NCBI GenBank assembly: GCA_020284085.1
Contig: JACEVL010000082.1
Coordinates: 659,246 to 723,245 of the forward strand
DNA length: 64,000 nt
Reading direction: 5' to 3'
Origin: Aporrectodea caliginosa
Lineage: Eukaryota > Annelida > Clitellata > Crassiclitellata > Lumbricidae
Made by a program: the position numbers and the translations under genes. The notes under the pieces are model-generated. The model did no database searches. It worked only from the letters and a program-made list of their open reading frames with translations, and had not been told where the DNA came from. Shown here in pieces: positions 11,063 through 23,426 of the stretch. Numbering within the stretch: the first letter of the stretch is position 1; each line of letters begins with the position of its first letter.

Positions 11063-12185
11063 CCAAAATAAAAATAATTGCGCGGTCGTTAGTTTACTTT
11101 AAATAATTATTTATGTCATATCCAATAAAGTCGTTTCCGCCAAGGGTCGAACTGGGGACATTTGGTGTATTATTAGGTGAACGTGATAACCACCACAGTG
11201 CGGAGACGCAGATGGTAAATGGGAATGACATAGTAGACGACGTCTAACGACATCTTTTGGCCGTTGACGTAGTAGACCTTATCGCACCTGTTTGACATTC
11301 AAAGCGACTGCTTCTGCCTCAGTAGATCGCGTGGTCTGTTTGGTACATATCTATTTATGAACTGTGCTATTGGCTATTGTTAGATCGACAAAGACAGGTC
11401 CAGAATAGTTCTATAATGGTGCATATGAACCCAGGTAATGTACTCGCGTGGCGCCAGTCTCAAGTCTGGATAAAGGAAAGGGCTACTGTAACACTAGTTT
11501 CCTTTTGTTTAAAAGCCAACTACGCATGTATCTCTTCTCTCCGGTTATTTAAGTTTATTCTGTGTGCACGTTAGTTAACTAGTTAAGATTTGTTCTTTGA
11601 TAACTCATCCTTTGTTCCCTGTCTTTTAAAACAGAGACTTATAGATATTTCCCGACCACCTTATTACTAGCATTACTTTACTTTAGGGTGACCCTTGTCA
11701 GCGGGGCTTAGGCCCTTTTAGGACTCCCCTTTGAACCAACATCATCATTGTTTATCTTGTCTCTTGTCAAACCTTTTGTTCAACTGGTTTCAATAAAAGC
11801 GTGGTTATTATTATATTATTATAGTCAACGTAGTTATGCCACAGCGTCGTTAAACAGAAGATACACGCATACACACGCACACAACAACGCATACACACAC
11901 ACAGACACAGACACACACTGTCAGGCATTCGGCTGTGACAGGTATAAAGGAGACGTCGATGACTCTATAGCAGCCATATGATTGTGACTGCAAGTAAGTA
12001 AGTAAGTATAACTTAGTATATTCTTTATTGTACCAGCTGCCAGATCGCACTCTGGGGTAGGCCTACATACATCTTAACAGAGCAATAAATGTCATCAAAG
12101 ACGTCAAGAAACTCATGGCGCAGGTTGCAAGGCGACATGTTTCAGACAAATGGACCGACAACAGTTGCAAACAGGGGTGCAAAAA
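11063..12185. other. No gene recognised
   Basis: There is a short CA repeat at about 11865-11922 and a TTA run near 11810. Nothing else is recognised. Confidence 0.35.
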
Positions 12186-12189
12186 ACCA

Positions 12190-12545
12190 AACTTTTTCAA
12201 AATGAAAAGTTGTTTTTTTTGTTTTTTTGTTTTATTTGGTTTTTTGGTTTTATGTTTTTTGAGATTTTCCTATTTCGGATCATAAAACCCATAAATTGGC
12301 ATAATACCGTTCAAATTAATCAGATGCATATTTATAAATGAAATTAACTAGAACAGTAGAACCATAGAATGTCATAAAACGAAGTTAACAAAGACCATAC
12401 AACAATTGCCAAGAGAGTTGAAGAGACGAAATTTTTGGCATTTATAATTTTGAAATTTGTAAAAAAAACACACACAAAACAAAATTTGCGGTTTTTTGTT
12501 TTGTTTTGTTTTTTTAAACAAAAAAACAAAACCACAAAAAACAAG
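12190..12545. repeat. Homopolymer-rich T/A block
   Basis: T-rich GTTTTTTT units on the left and A-rich AACAAAAAAACAAAACC units on the right bracket 350 bp of AT-rich DNA. The K/N- and F-rich frames across it are composition artefacts. Confidence 0.7.
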
Positions 12546-14000
12546 CCTTAACAGCCCTTGTTGCAAAGATTCTATGTTGAGCCCCGGAAGTTCGGAGGGT
12601 CGGCGGCACAACCGAGGTACTTTGCGCAACAGAGCGAAGAAATCTTCAGTCAGGGATGAAAGAGAGGGAGACACATAACCTAACAGCCTTTTATACCTGA
12701 AATGTTTATAATTTGGCTGCGAGTTTCAATGAGAAGTATTCGTTAAGGAGATGACAAAATGATTCAAAAGACATGGCTGAACAGGAAATCAAATATTCAG
12801 GTGATGACTGAAATTCGTTCAAAAGTCAATCAATGAGAGGGTAATGAGCGGCACATAAGCAGAAATAAGAGTATATCAGCCAGGACCTCATATGACCTGG
12901 AGATAGATATAATAGGTAACGTGAATCTTTGCAATGGTAGATACAACGTAAAAGAAAAGCAAGTCTTCCTCCTCTACCATGCACTGCAACGAGGTTGATT
13001 CAGCAGAGGAAAGTTTGGGAAGTAAGATCAGAAATTAATGCCAATATAATATGACTGGGTTAGTTGAAGTCAGGTCTCATCAAAAAGCAATTATATTCAA
13101 GGAATGTTCACAAGAAAATTATACAGAACCGCAGGTTTACTTCTAATGGAAGAAGTGTTTAATTTAGCAATGTCCAGATTTGAAATCTAACTGTTTAAGT
13201 ATTTCCAATGCCTCTGATTCATAAATATTAAGCAAAAGAAGCAAAACCACAGATAATCCATGGAATGTATAGATGAAGATGTTCTGTATGATATGCATTT
13301 GCACCCAACTTAGAGGTTGTCGTGCGCCTCGTTGCACTCAATATCTTATGGCGATTCGTACGTTCTGCAAATACACAAAACTCAGGATATCCTGTGGCTA
13401 GTGATAAGTGCAGTGCATTCGTGTGTTGGACGAACATAGCGAACATAAATCAAAGTCCGGGTTTGGTCAAATTATGAAATATATACTTAGGGACTGGAGG
13501 GCGTTCAAAAAAACCTAATCAGTGTGCTCCCGAACTACAGTCGAATCAATCAGTCTGGTACTCGGCTGGTTCCACTGATAGGGTGTATGCGTCGGAGGGA
13601 AACTCGTAGAAGGACCCGTTCGTGATAAATAAATAAATAAATAAAAGTATGTGAAAATCGGGGTAATGTTACGAAGGCTTGCCCCAAAGTGTCTATCACG
13701 TATCACTCTCCGATCCCTCTAGGGTTAGTTCATGGTTGCTCACGGGGTTCTCCTGTATTACTCGTCTTCTCGAAAGCAGGCGACATGTCCGAAGAAAAGC
13801 AGTCCCCGTCTTCGGGGGACAGTGGCAGAGACAGGCGCCATCGCTGCTGTTCTACTTCTGATCGCGATATTGGTCACGACTTGGTTCAAGTAGTGGATCT
13901 CTAGGCTCCTCCTCCTCCAGAGGCATCACATATCCTAAGTGTTGAGTTTCTTATTAGGACCCTCTGTGGTCGACCATGTCTCGTAAATGCAGAAGAGTAC
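12546..14000. other. No gene recognised
   Basis: A short AAAT run at about 13626-13645 could be a SINE tail, but no A/B box head could be confirmed beside it. No coding features were found on either strand. Confidence 0.35.
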
Positions 14001-14006
14001 TGGCAT

Positions 14007-14177
14007 CAGTGGCGGCGCCAGCACGGGGCTATGGTGGGCTGAAGCCCCCCCCCCCATATCGGCGGTTCAGCCCCCAAACAAAAGTGTGAAATCACTGCCA
14101 ATGCCAGAGAGGAGGGGAGAAAGGGAAGGAATTGGGGTTTTAGCACCCCCAAACCTGAAATCCTGGCGCCGCTACTG
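14007..14177. mobile_element. hAT-type MITE (171 bp)
   Basis: Terminal inverted repeats are CAGTGGCGGCGCCAG on the left and CAGTAGCGGCGCCAG read inward from the right. A perfect 8-bp target duplication ACTGGCAT lies at 13999-14006 and 14178-14185. Short TIRs starting CA(G) with 8-bp TSDs are the signature of non-autonomous hAT elements. No coding capacity. Confidence 0.92.
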
Positions 14178-14185
14178 ACTGGCAT

Positions 14186-15702
14186 CACAATCAGTCTATT
14201 GAGCTGTAGATTAATGTTCAGTAGGTTAATGTTCAGTTCAGTTTTAGAGGGCCAAATGTTTTAATTCAAGGAGACCATGCAGGATCTGACGATGGCGATT
14301 CGGCGTCTGGTCTCCTGTTGGCTTGATCCACTTGACACTGTACGGCTGCCGATGTAGGTAAAGGCTTCAACAACCTCCAATCATTTCCTGCAGCCATTGA
14401 CAGTATTGGGTCAAATGTATGGTCCGAAATGGTTTGGATGTTGATTCTCCCAACTGATCTCCAAACCAAAATATGTGACCGTCCTGCTCATAGCCAAAAG
14501 CGCCAGGAGTAAAACCTATGCCATTTTTGCAGGAAGTGAAATATCATCTGCACAATCATATATGTGAAGATCTTTTCCTCAATAGTGGAGCCTACCATAC
14601 CAAAATGGACAACAGGATGCATAATTTTGTGCACTGGTGCCAAAAATATCTGGAACCACTGGATCGCCATGTCATACTCCCTACTTTGAACTGTAAATCC
14701 TTACGATGTTCCCCTTCTATTTGTAAACAACTCGTGGTGTCAGTATATATAAGGCACGCATGAGTCCAACAATCTTGGTCGGGAACCCCATTCATGAATG
14801 AAGCGCCAGTATCCTTCCCTATCTAGTCGAGTCCTACCTAATCGAGTCGGGTGCGGTCTCCAAGTCCACAACTCCACATTATTAAACACTAATGGATGAG
14901 AGTGTCTAAGATTAACCTTTTCGTCGGCTAACTGCTGCTTCTCTGCCCTAACAGGTTTCTTACGCTTCCCGTTGAACGAATAGCAAACACTGCTCGGCGA
15001 TCTGGGTGTCTCTCAAGTCTGCAGGAGACTCTACAGTTAGTAACTGGTCTTGGGTGATGGATCAAGACTAATGTGGCGACGCTAATGTTTGAAGTTACCC
15101 CCGCCGCGCAGAGTTATGTCCAGACCCCTACCGCCACATTGTGATCATGTAAAGTAACAAAACTGCTAATAAGACTAAATTTACTTTCAAAATACCACAC
15201 GAAGTTCAAAACAAGCAGTATACACTGCTTCCCTGATAAGGTAAGATGTCCGCAAGATAATTACGCCTAGGCATTTAAGGTCTTATACTCATAGGTTCCA
15301 AAGCAGTTCCTCACACGTGAAAGAGGACGTGCTGAAACACGTGCATACCACCGATTATTAACCAAACCACAGAATTTAAAGACAGATTACATCTGATTAA
15401 TGCAGTCAAAGATATCGTTTGAAACAGGAAATGCAACTCGAAAACCATAGCAAACGAGAGTAGGTGCCAGACGGTTGAGTGAGTGAGTGAGTGAATGAGT
15501 AAGTGAGCAAGCGACTAGCTGTAGAAGTTTCCAGATCGGACTATAGATGAGATTAGAACATCAATCAATGAATTAGTTATTTATTTAACCATCAGAAGAG
15601 AAAAACAAATGAAAACAATTAGGCAACGGTTTGATATGTACTGGCTACACGGGGACCCAGAAAGGATCAAGGATCCCGCTAAATAGGGACACCTATAGAT
15701 GT
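14186..15702. other. No gene recognised
   Basis: Overlapping short frames on both strands at 14266-14800 have no recognisable family. A short GAGT repeat is at about 15475-15505. Confidence 0.35.
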
Positions 15703-15710
15703 AAATACAC

Positions 15711-16093
15711 TAGGGCTGGGAATTTAACGCGTTATTAACGCGATTAATGCGTTAATTAATTAACGCGATTAAATTTTTTAACGCAGTTAACGCGATTGTT
15801 ACTGCGCCCAATTATTTATAGAAATGCGCTAAAACAATTCTTGATAAAACCGCTCAGTTTAAACCTTAAACCTTAAAGTAAAAACTAAAAAGAAAAAACA
15901 AGTAGTAAAAGCATGTTTGCTTTTTGTTTATTGACTGCAATCATTTATATAGCGCATATTCAACGTAATTACTCTGAGTCGGTACAGTAGTTGTACCTGT
16001 TATCTATTGTGACATGCGTTAAAAATTAATCGCGTTATTAAAAAGTTTAATCGATTAATTTCGATTACAATTTTTAATCGTTGTCCACCCCTA
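15711..16093. mobile_element. hAT-type MITE (383 bp), TAGGG TIR
   Basis: The left end TAGGGCTGGG and right end (inward TAGGGGTGGACAACG) form imperfect TIRs. The interior is rich in TTAACGCG / AATCGATTAA palindromes. Flanking 8-mers AAATACAC (15703-15710) and AAATATAC (16094-16101) match 7/8, consistent with an aged hAT target duplication. Confidence 0.8.
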
Positions 16094-16101
16094 AAATATA
16101 C

Positions 16102-16602
16102 AGATAGGGAGAAAGAAAGACAGCCAATCGATATTTAGATTGAAACAAGCATTGGGCACAAAATCAAACTAACTAAAAAGAATATATTAAAACTAGATTT
16201 GAATGCATGCACCAACTGCCAAAAATATGGCGCGCCTATTTTGCGACCGCAGTGGAATCGATGCGGTGGCTGGTGTGCCCGGCGCCACGAGCGAGAGTGG
16301 GCACCGACCGCAAAGCGCCGACGGCAGCAACCGCCTCCAGCGTCCTCTATCGACGTGGAGGAGAGATGGAGGGAAGACGAAACTAGGAAACGGTAGCAGG
16401 AAAAGTAGGAGCAGGATTCGACGGACGGATAGGAAACGATGGTTATGGCTGTCAGCGGCGGAAGTAGAGACCGCAAGAACAGTGGTGCACTCTGGCTTCC
16501 GGCCTGCCTACTAGGTAAGTCGTTCCGGTTCCTTTGCCATGTGGCTGTGTCGCTTAAGTAATGATAAGGTAATTATAAGAGTGTGGTAAGTTATATATGT
16601 GC

Positions 16603-16655
<53 letters not shown>

Positions 16656-17250
16656 GTTTCTTAGAACCAATCAGGCTGGCAAACCGCAGCTAAGTACATA
16701 GGCCTACAGGTTAAATGCATTAGTATAAGAAAAAGAAGAGAGGTTGAAAAGGCCTAGACATTGGGATCACCGATTATAGGGTTAAGTTCTCAAGTTATGT
16801 TTCGATAAAGGGCTCTTGGTCTAAAGTTAATCAGTCTGTGATGACCTGTAAAGTAGGATAGGGCAGAGGTTACGTTCTTACAGTCCACACATGCGTAAAA
16901 GGTCAATAGCTTCTAATGCATAGAGTTAAACATGCATGAAACTGCGGAATTCAACAATATATATATATTGTGGCTGGCAATAAATTGTGGCTGGCAAGTT
17001 CTAGAAACTGAGTGAGTATTTGGGCTTATATTATATGAAGATGTATGATGCGCAACCTTCTACAACTAAACAGACGCCGCAAATGGATGTCATTGCCAAG
17101 GTCCAACCTCCTACACTGGAATGCCTGGCATGCATCGAGCCCTAACTAAGACTGAGCAGCTAGCAAGCGGCGGTTTCCAGATGTTCAGCACCTTGTCTTA
17201 CTTAACGTAATCAAACTTAAGTTAACCTCAATTTGCCTTGTTTCATCTTA
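16102..17250. other. No gene recognised; TA/CA microsatellite
   Basis: A (TA)n(CA)n block lies at about 16606-16656. A GC-rich patch at about 16220-16500 gives short overlapping R-rich frames with no recognisable domain. Confidence 0.4.
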
Positions 17251-17252
17251 CT

Positions 17253-17490
17253 GACAGCGATAGTCTAATCATTAACGTGTCAACTGTGAGAGGTCGGGGT
17301 TCAAAACATCGCTCGGGCAGAAATTGGTTTCGACATATTTTTCTGCTTCAGCTGGGTCCTCTAGCCAACTCAGTTATAATGAGAGCACTGACAGTACGCT
17401 GTCGGTGGGAAGATGAGACGGCAAAGGGGAGGACTGGTCACCGGACTCATATGCCGTGGTCAAAAAATTAAGTCGCTAACACTTCAAGCA
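17253..17490 (+). mobile_element. tRNA-derived SINE, copy 1
   Basis: A degenerate A-box-like TAGTCTAATCATTAACGTG and B-box-like GGTTCAAAAC precede a body shared with the minus-strand copy at 20.5 kb: TAGCCAACTCAG, TATAATGAG, CGCTGTCGGTGGGAAGATGA and TCGCTAACACTTCA. RNA polymerase III boxes plus a shared body define a SINE family. Confidence 0.75.
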
Positions 17491-18010
17491 ATACAATATA
17501 ATACAATACAACTGAAGAATTGTAGTGCTCTTTAAAAAAAACAAGTCTTGCACGTGAGCGCGTTTCGCTCAGTGTTTTAGTTGTTAAAAAAGGGGGGGGT
17601 CGAAAAGTTTGCAGATTACCAAAGTACACGAACAGAGGTCTAAATTAAATTTTAAGTACTTTCGCTACATTCCTAGTCATAGTGCAATGAGAATAGATGA
17701 GTTTTTAATTTTGATTTAAATTGAAGCACTGACGAAATAATGTTGGAAGGTTGTTCCATTCTTAGAGTCCTGAGACCGAGAAGGCACGATTAACAAACTT
17801 CCGGTTTGTGCGAGGTACAGTTAAATCTCCTCGCATGGACGAAAGGAGTCTTCTAGAATATGACGCAGAACATGGCATAACCATGGATGCTATGTATGAG
17901 GAAGAGTTCCAGAACGGATATGGTACACGAGGAGGGAGATTTCAAGGTGATACGGGCGCGGATGGGAGGCGTTGGCGTGATGTGATCTCTAGGACGCAGA
18001 CCTTTTATTA
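17491..18010 (-). pseudogene. Decayed LINE 3' fragment with TTGTA-type tail
   Basis: Read on the minus strand, remnants resembling RRFNCTS, then FKSKLKTHLFSLHYD before a stop mark a reverse-transcriptase C-terminus. The 3' module carries GAGCGCG ... CAAGACTTGT ... GCACTACAATTC and ends in a GTATTGTATTATATTGTA tail at the left border. The same tail module occurs at 58.6 kb and 60.4 kb. Several stops and frame changes make it non-functional. Confidence 0.65.
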
Positions 18011-18259
18011 GATGAGCGGCAGTGTGTAGGACTGAGGATAGACTGTCATGCCCATGGCTGCCTCAGGGTTAACTTAAGAGACTGCATGAATCCTCTTTTA
18101 CCTCACCTTGCCTCAGTGACCTGACCATACCTAGCCCTATACCTAACCTTCATTTACTATTTCCTACTTTGTAAGCTCACCTAACATAACCTAACTAAAG
18201 CTCGGCTAAGTTATTCCGCCTGCATGCATGCTACGTCTAAGATGCACTTCCTGTTGCCC

Positions 18260-18315
18260 TGCCTGCCTGCCTGTCTGTCTGCCTGCCTGCCTCTCTGTTT
18301 GTCTTTCTACTTCAC
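18260..18315. repeat. CTGC/CTGT short repeat
   Basis: GCCTGCCTGCCTGTCTGTCT-type units, about 55 bp. Confidence 0.85.
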
Positions 18316-19290
18316 ACTCACTGTCTGCCTTCCTTCAAGCATGTCTGCCTATCTATCTTCCTCTACCTGCCTGCTTGGGCCGTATTTTACGCTGACGGAC
18401 GAGAATTGGAAGTCTTCGGCTGTGGTTGTGGGTGGGTAGGAGCCGGCCAACCGGCGGGGGATCGTAGGACGTAGTAAATCTCCCAGAATCCTCTGCATGC
18501 ACTTCCTGTTGCCCAGGTCAGCTGCTCACGTCACTCGGCGAAGGATTAACCCTTTACTGCGCATTTGGTCAGCTAACGAGTATGCCAGCTGCGTAAGGAT
18601 AACAGATTCAGAGACTAGAGTGGTGTCGGGCAGTCCTAACCAAACCTCCGTGGTAGCCAGATATCGGTCCGCCAGGGCTTTTTCATCGGGCCACACAATG
18701 ACCACCGGAAATCACAATTTTGATCGCAACGAAATAAAATATTAAATTATATACAATGTAAAACATAAAAATGAGAACATGACATGCACAGTGCTCATGC
18801 ATAAAGAGTTTTAATTAAATATGCAACAGTAGCAAATATATAGTTCTAATAAAAAGTGACAATATTGCGATATCTTAATTTTAACTTAATATAACATGTT
18901 ATATTTGTAAGCTGGTGTAAAGGCTGTTAAAAAATTACCGGTTCGTAGCATCGAAAAGTTTCAGAAGCGCTGGTTTATGGTAAAATATACATGTATGGTG
19001 AGGTAAAAACAATGAATGTATAATTTATGAGGGCGAGGTTGACGTATATTGGACTGCGTGTTGAAAGATCTTTCGGATGGTGTGCAGCAAACCAATAATC
19101 GGGCAATCTCTTCTTATGTAGTTTGACAGAGCTAACGTCACGTGGGATTCGAATCCCAGATGCACATATAAGATGAGCAATTGAAAACGACGTAAAAGAC
19201 GGACTGAAAAACGACGCCTATATTCATAACACGAATTGTTTTGATTGGCGCAAGAGTTGAGAATTGATGACACCGCAAATCGGTCAACAT
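18316..19290. other. No gene recognised
   Basis: Nothing with coding or element features beyond short AT runs. Confidence 0.35.
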
Positions 19291-19295
19291 CCATC

Positions 19296-19380
19296 CATAA
19301 TATATATATATATACATATATATATATATGTATATGTATTGTATATGTATATATGTATATATATATGTGTGTGTGTGTGG
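19296..19380. repeat. TA/GTAT microsatellite
   Basis: TATATA and GTATAT units end in a short (TG)n run. Similar AT units recur at 19440-19500. Confidence 0.9.
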
Positions 19381-19940
19381 ATGTTGAAAAGCACCGGTCC
19401 GTGTGTGTGCACTTTGCAGCAATGTTAATCTCAGGCGATGTATATGAATATATATAATGTATGTATATATGTATATATTTACATACATAGCATACCAATG
19501 CATATAGAAGGCTTATACACGTGGGCTTGTGTAAATGTTTGACGTTGCTGGAACTTAGTTTGCCGCCCTTAACCTCGTTGTCTTCGCAGGCAGCCTCGTT
19601 CCTAATTGCATCAGACACGTGACCTATTTAGCTTAAATCTGATTGGCAAGAATGAAAATAAGGTCTCTCGTACTGTAAACTATAGAAAATTTTCACGCTG
19701 CTAAACTCTTCATACATACTCTGTATACATTATAGTATGCTATATATAAATATGCACATGCACTTATGCGCGTTTGACCATATTTTGTGTATGGGTGAGC
19801 TGCATCTGCCAGCGCGACCTATGTATTGATTTTTCAAACATTTTTGCCACTTTGCGTCACATCGCCTTATACAAAGGAGCGACTTATAGTCGTGAAAATA
19901 CGGTATATGAAGCATATTCTGATACATAATCAAATTTGGC

Positions 19941-19988
19941 ATCAATGTCATGGTCCATGACATTGATATGTCATGGACCATGTCATAT
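19941..19988. repeat. Near-perfect palindrome cluster
   Basis: ATCAATGTCATGG (19941-19953), one base, then its exact reverse complement (19955-19967). A second, smaller palindrome around TCATGGACCATG follows. Confidence 0.85.
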
Positions 19989-20478
19989 ATATATCATTTA
20001 TAATATATATATATAACAACGTAAGATTGGATTAAATATGAATGCAAACGTATTCTGCAATATGCTTTGGGGAAATGTTCGCCAAACTGAGATCTCACTC
20101 TTCAGAAACCTTTTTAGTACATAAGAGTGAAAAATTATAGCACAATTAAAAGCATAATTCTGAAGCATAATAAAATTTTTATTTAGATATTTAGAGGTCC
20201 GTCAAGTCAAGTTCATCTGCTTTCCAGAAGTCTTGTCACTTAAGCGCAAAATGTGTATGATTTTGGAATAGTTGTTCAAAGTAGGCCTAATTATATAATT
20301 ATTAACCTTATGAAGATAGGCTTAGGGCCTACTGTCCATGAAGACATGACTATTATTGGAAGGATAACAATGCGAACATTCTACAAAAATATGAGCTACA
20401 GGCCTACCATACTAGATGAATAGGCTAGCAGCAATTGCTATCTGCAAAAACATAGAAGAAGAGCAGTCCATTAAGCTC
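19989..20478. other. No gene recognised
   Basis: AT-rich unique sequence with short ATATAT runs near its left edge. Confidence 0.35.
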
Positions 20479-20708
20479 TAGCCCTAAGCCATGGGTATGA
20501 AGTGTTAGCGAATTCATTTTCTTAGCCTCGGCATATGATGGTGGATGGCAAGTCCTCTCATCTTCCCACCGACAGTGTACGGTCAGTGTACTCATTATAG
20601 CTGAGTTGGCTAGGGGTGCAGGTAGAAATCTCGAACAAAAATTCTGCTCTGTCGGGGATTTGAACCCCCGACAGTCCAGCACGCTAACCACTACACTATC
20701 GAGCACAC
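20479..20708 (-). mobile_element. tRNA-derived SINE, copy 2
   Basis: On the minus strand the head at about 20643-20708 has an A box (TAGTGTAGTGGTTAGCGTG) and a perfect B box (GGTTCAAATCC) but lacks the 3' half of an anticodon arm, so it is not a functional tRNA gene. The body shares TAGCCAACTCAG, TATAATGAG, GTCGGTGGGAAGATGAGA and TCGCTAACACTTCA with the copy at 17.25 kb. Confidence 0.85.
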
Positions 20709-21150
20709 CCCATTAGAAATTAACATAAGAAAATCTATATAACTATTAATTTCTTCTAACTTCTTTTTACTTGCTACTCATCAATACCAATTAGCCTATA
20801 GTGAGCGAAGAGGATGGCGCGTTTCAAAGTTACAGTAGGATTCGAGAACTGATTGCATCGGACCTTTAGATAAGAAACTTATGAATCGATCTACTGAAGA
20901 TCAACAAATTGTCATGAAGCAGCCACCGGAGCGAGGCAGCTGGTTAAACGTGAGACAGCGAATCAGTGTTAGACACGTCCTCTGAACCTGCCCGTAACAT
21001 AACGTCACGAAGAGCGGCAAGAATTTATAATGAAAGCGATAACACCCGAAAATACTGCAAAGTGGGGCAAACGCAAAGCTGTTATGTCACCAGGGATATT
21101 TGCCGAGACGGAGCGCATAAATGTCAGCATTCGGTCATCTACCATGATTT
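20709..21150. other. No gene recognised
   Basis: Unique sequence leading into the minisatellite. Confidence 0.35.
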
Positions 21151-21151
21151 T

Positions 21152-21672
21152 GGCATCTGCTGTCAACAAAGTAGCATGTTTAGCATCTGTTTTACAACAA
21201 AGTAGCATGTTTAGCATCTGTTGTCAACAAAGTAGCATGTTTAGCATCTGTTTTACAACAAAGTGGCATGTTTAGCATCTGTTGTCAACAAAGTAGCATG
21301 TTTAGCATCTGTTGACAACACAGTAGCATGTTCAGCATCTGTTGTCAACAACGTAGCATGTTTAGCATCTGTTTACAACACAGTAGCATGTTTAGCATCT
21401 GTTTTACAACAAAGCAGCATGTTTAGCATCTGTTGTCAACAAAGTAGCATGTTTAGCATCTGTTGACAACACAGTAGCATGTTCAGCATTTGTTGTCAAC
21501 AACGTAGCGTGTTTAGCATCTGTTGTCAACAGAGTAGGTGTGTAGCATCTGTAGTAAACAAAGTAGCTGTGTAGCATCCGTAGTCAACAAAGTAGCTGTG
21601 TAGCACCTGTTGTTAACACAGTAGCATGTTTAGCATCTGCTGTCAACAAATTAGCATGTTTAGCATCTGTCA
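21152..21672. repeat. 30-bp minisatellite, about 17 units
   Basis: Unit core is GTAGCATGTTTAGCATCTGT followed by TGTCAACAAA. Alternating variants (GTTTTACAACAAA, GTTGACAACACA, GTTGTCAACAACG) recur in order, suggesting duplication of multi-unit blocks. The 30-bp period gives a 10-residue periodic frame that stays open for 67 codons. Confidence 0.95.
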
Positions 21673-22640
21673 CAGTACTGTCCAAAAACACTGTTCATCG
21701 CCATCGTCAGCGCTGTCGTCACACCACATCAAGAGACACTTAAATGTTGTTGTATGCAAGTATTCAATTATACAATTTAACTGGTGAAAATATGGCAACT
21801 CTCGTGTAACCCGTCATGGTCGATATTCGTCTGCAAGGCCTCATCTGTCATTCTGTGCACGGCGTAGGCGACTTTGCTGTTGGCGACTCCGTTGGCGACT
21901 CGGTCGATAAGGTCGCTGGCAACTGTGCTCGCGACTCCGTTGCGATTCCGACAGGACAGCAGCTGAGGATGTACTCAACCCTCTGTCTCTACAGACGTCA
22001 GATACTGGCTTAGTTGTACTTGTACCAATAGACTGCGACGTCCACGACATGAGTACTTAAGAGACAACTGAAGAGTCTTTAGAATAGAACTCCGCCACTA
22101 CCCTACCTGTGGTAGTGCCAGTCCCAAGCCTGGAAAAAGGAGGAGGGCGACACTAATCATCTTTGTTATGGCACAGTGTCGTTAAACAGCAACCATGTCT
22201 TTAGAATAGAATGGTGAACTGTTTAAGACAGAGTTGATTAGTATGTCTGAAACTTGGTTTGACTTGATGAATGTGGTGCTAAATCGTCTGGTATTTAAAT
22301 TAGCTACAAATTGCATCTAATAAGCATAATTGTTTACTGTTGAAAAGACTGAACATATGGGCATAAATACCTAAATTAATCAATTTGTTTATGTTGTAGC
22401 CATAATCTGTTGTTCAAGGCAGACGTTACAGTCATGCGCAGGTAAATAATCACCTCCGATTTTTATAGCTTATTTTTTACAGTTTCCGAGAGCTATAATT
22501 GCATTGGTGAAAGTTAGGGTGTGTGGCTGTCTATCTGCCTGTCTAACTGTAATTTTGCGTGATAGCCTAGTCCATTATATCTAGCAAAACACACAATAAA
22601 ATTCCTGAATACAAAGTATTGAAAAATTATATTAAGAGTA
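21673..22640. other. No gene recognised
   Basis: A short periodic patch of GTTGGCGACTCCGTTGGCGA (about 21877-21900) is present. Nothing else identified. Confidence 0.35.
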
Positions 22641-23070
22641 AGCTTAGTAGTAACAGCATGCATAAAAGATTGGGTAGCATCCCTATACACGACGCTTTAA
22701 TACTCTTAAGATGCTCGACAAGTTCCTCCAAACTCCCTCATTGGTTACGTTGCTTCCCATGCGCTGGCCACCCATATCTTGAGCGATATGACTCCATACT
22801 ACGTGAAGGCTTCGGCTTGATTCTTAATTTGTCTCTGTCAGATAAAATTATCCTACTCAGTGGCTCCAAGCTTCATTACCCATCAGAGCTGGGGTCTGGG
22901 CATTCGTTTGGCTGCCTGGCTTACACTTCCCGCCTTTTTGGCTTCACATGCGGGCACCCATTTGCTCCAGTCCTTCATGTTGGGAGTAACACTCACTATT
23001 GAATCTACGATGACATGTCTCCCGCTGTTAGGCAGAAAGTTTGATTTAGCACCAAGACAACAGTCTTACC
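22640..23070 (+). pseudogene. LINE reverse transcriptase fragment (distinct LINE family)
   Basis: The frame 22619-23002 contains KLPHWLRCFPC, ERYDSILREGFGLILNLSLSD; the next frame (from about 22860) contains APSFITHQSWGLGIR and LALPAFLAS-like WLTLPAFLASHAGTHLLQ. These segments (HDA.. LLR, YDSILR, GLGIR, LPAFLAS) are the conserved C-terminal part of reverse transcriptases of a LINE type different from the CR1/L2 copies elsewhere here. One frameshift near 22855 separates the two parts, so the copy is inactive. Exact family assignment needs a search. Confidence 0.75.
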
Positions 23071-23426
23071 CATAAGCAATCTTACTGGGATAAGCCATTA
23101 ATCGAATGAGTTGTTTTTAATCTAAACGCGTTGCTTTCAGATCCTTTCGACTAAACACGCTTCAGAGCAGTTTCTGTTCCACATATAGGCCTACTGCCGA
23201 CTGGCTGTATTCATTACCAATAATTACAGCATGCAGTTTGAGACTTGATGACGAGACAGTTGGCCTCCGTCTTGGCACCACTGTCTGCGAACCGCAGCTG
23301 TATCTGCGTATCTCTATTCACGACTGACTGCACTCACAGGCTATCTTGCAACCTGGGCCCCGGTCGCTCGTCTCGACATGCCAATGATGCCACTCTAATG
23401 ATCTGATTTGCCGAAGTCTGGTCCGC

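Noticed and set aside
14266..14800. Overlapping 60-81-codon frames on both strands, possible small gene
   Set aside because: No domain, no splice context and no strand preference; could be a decayed element, but nothing supports a call.
20643..20708. Functional tRNA gene on the minus strand
   Set aside because: A and B boxes are present but the 3' half of the anticodon arm is missing and the sequence continues into a SINE body shared with another copy.
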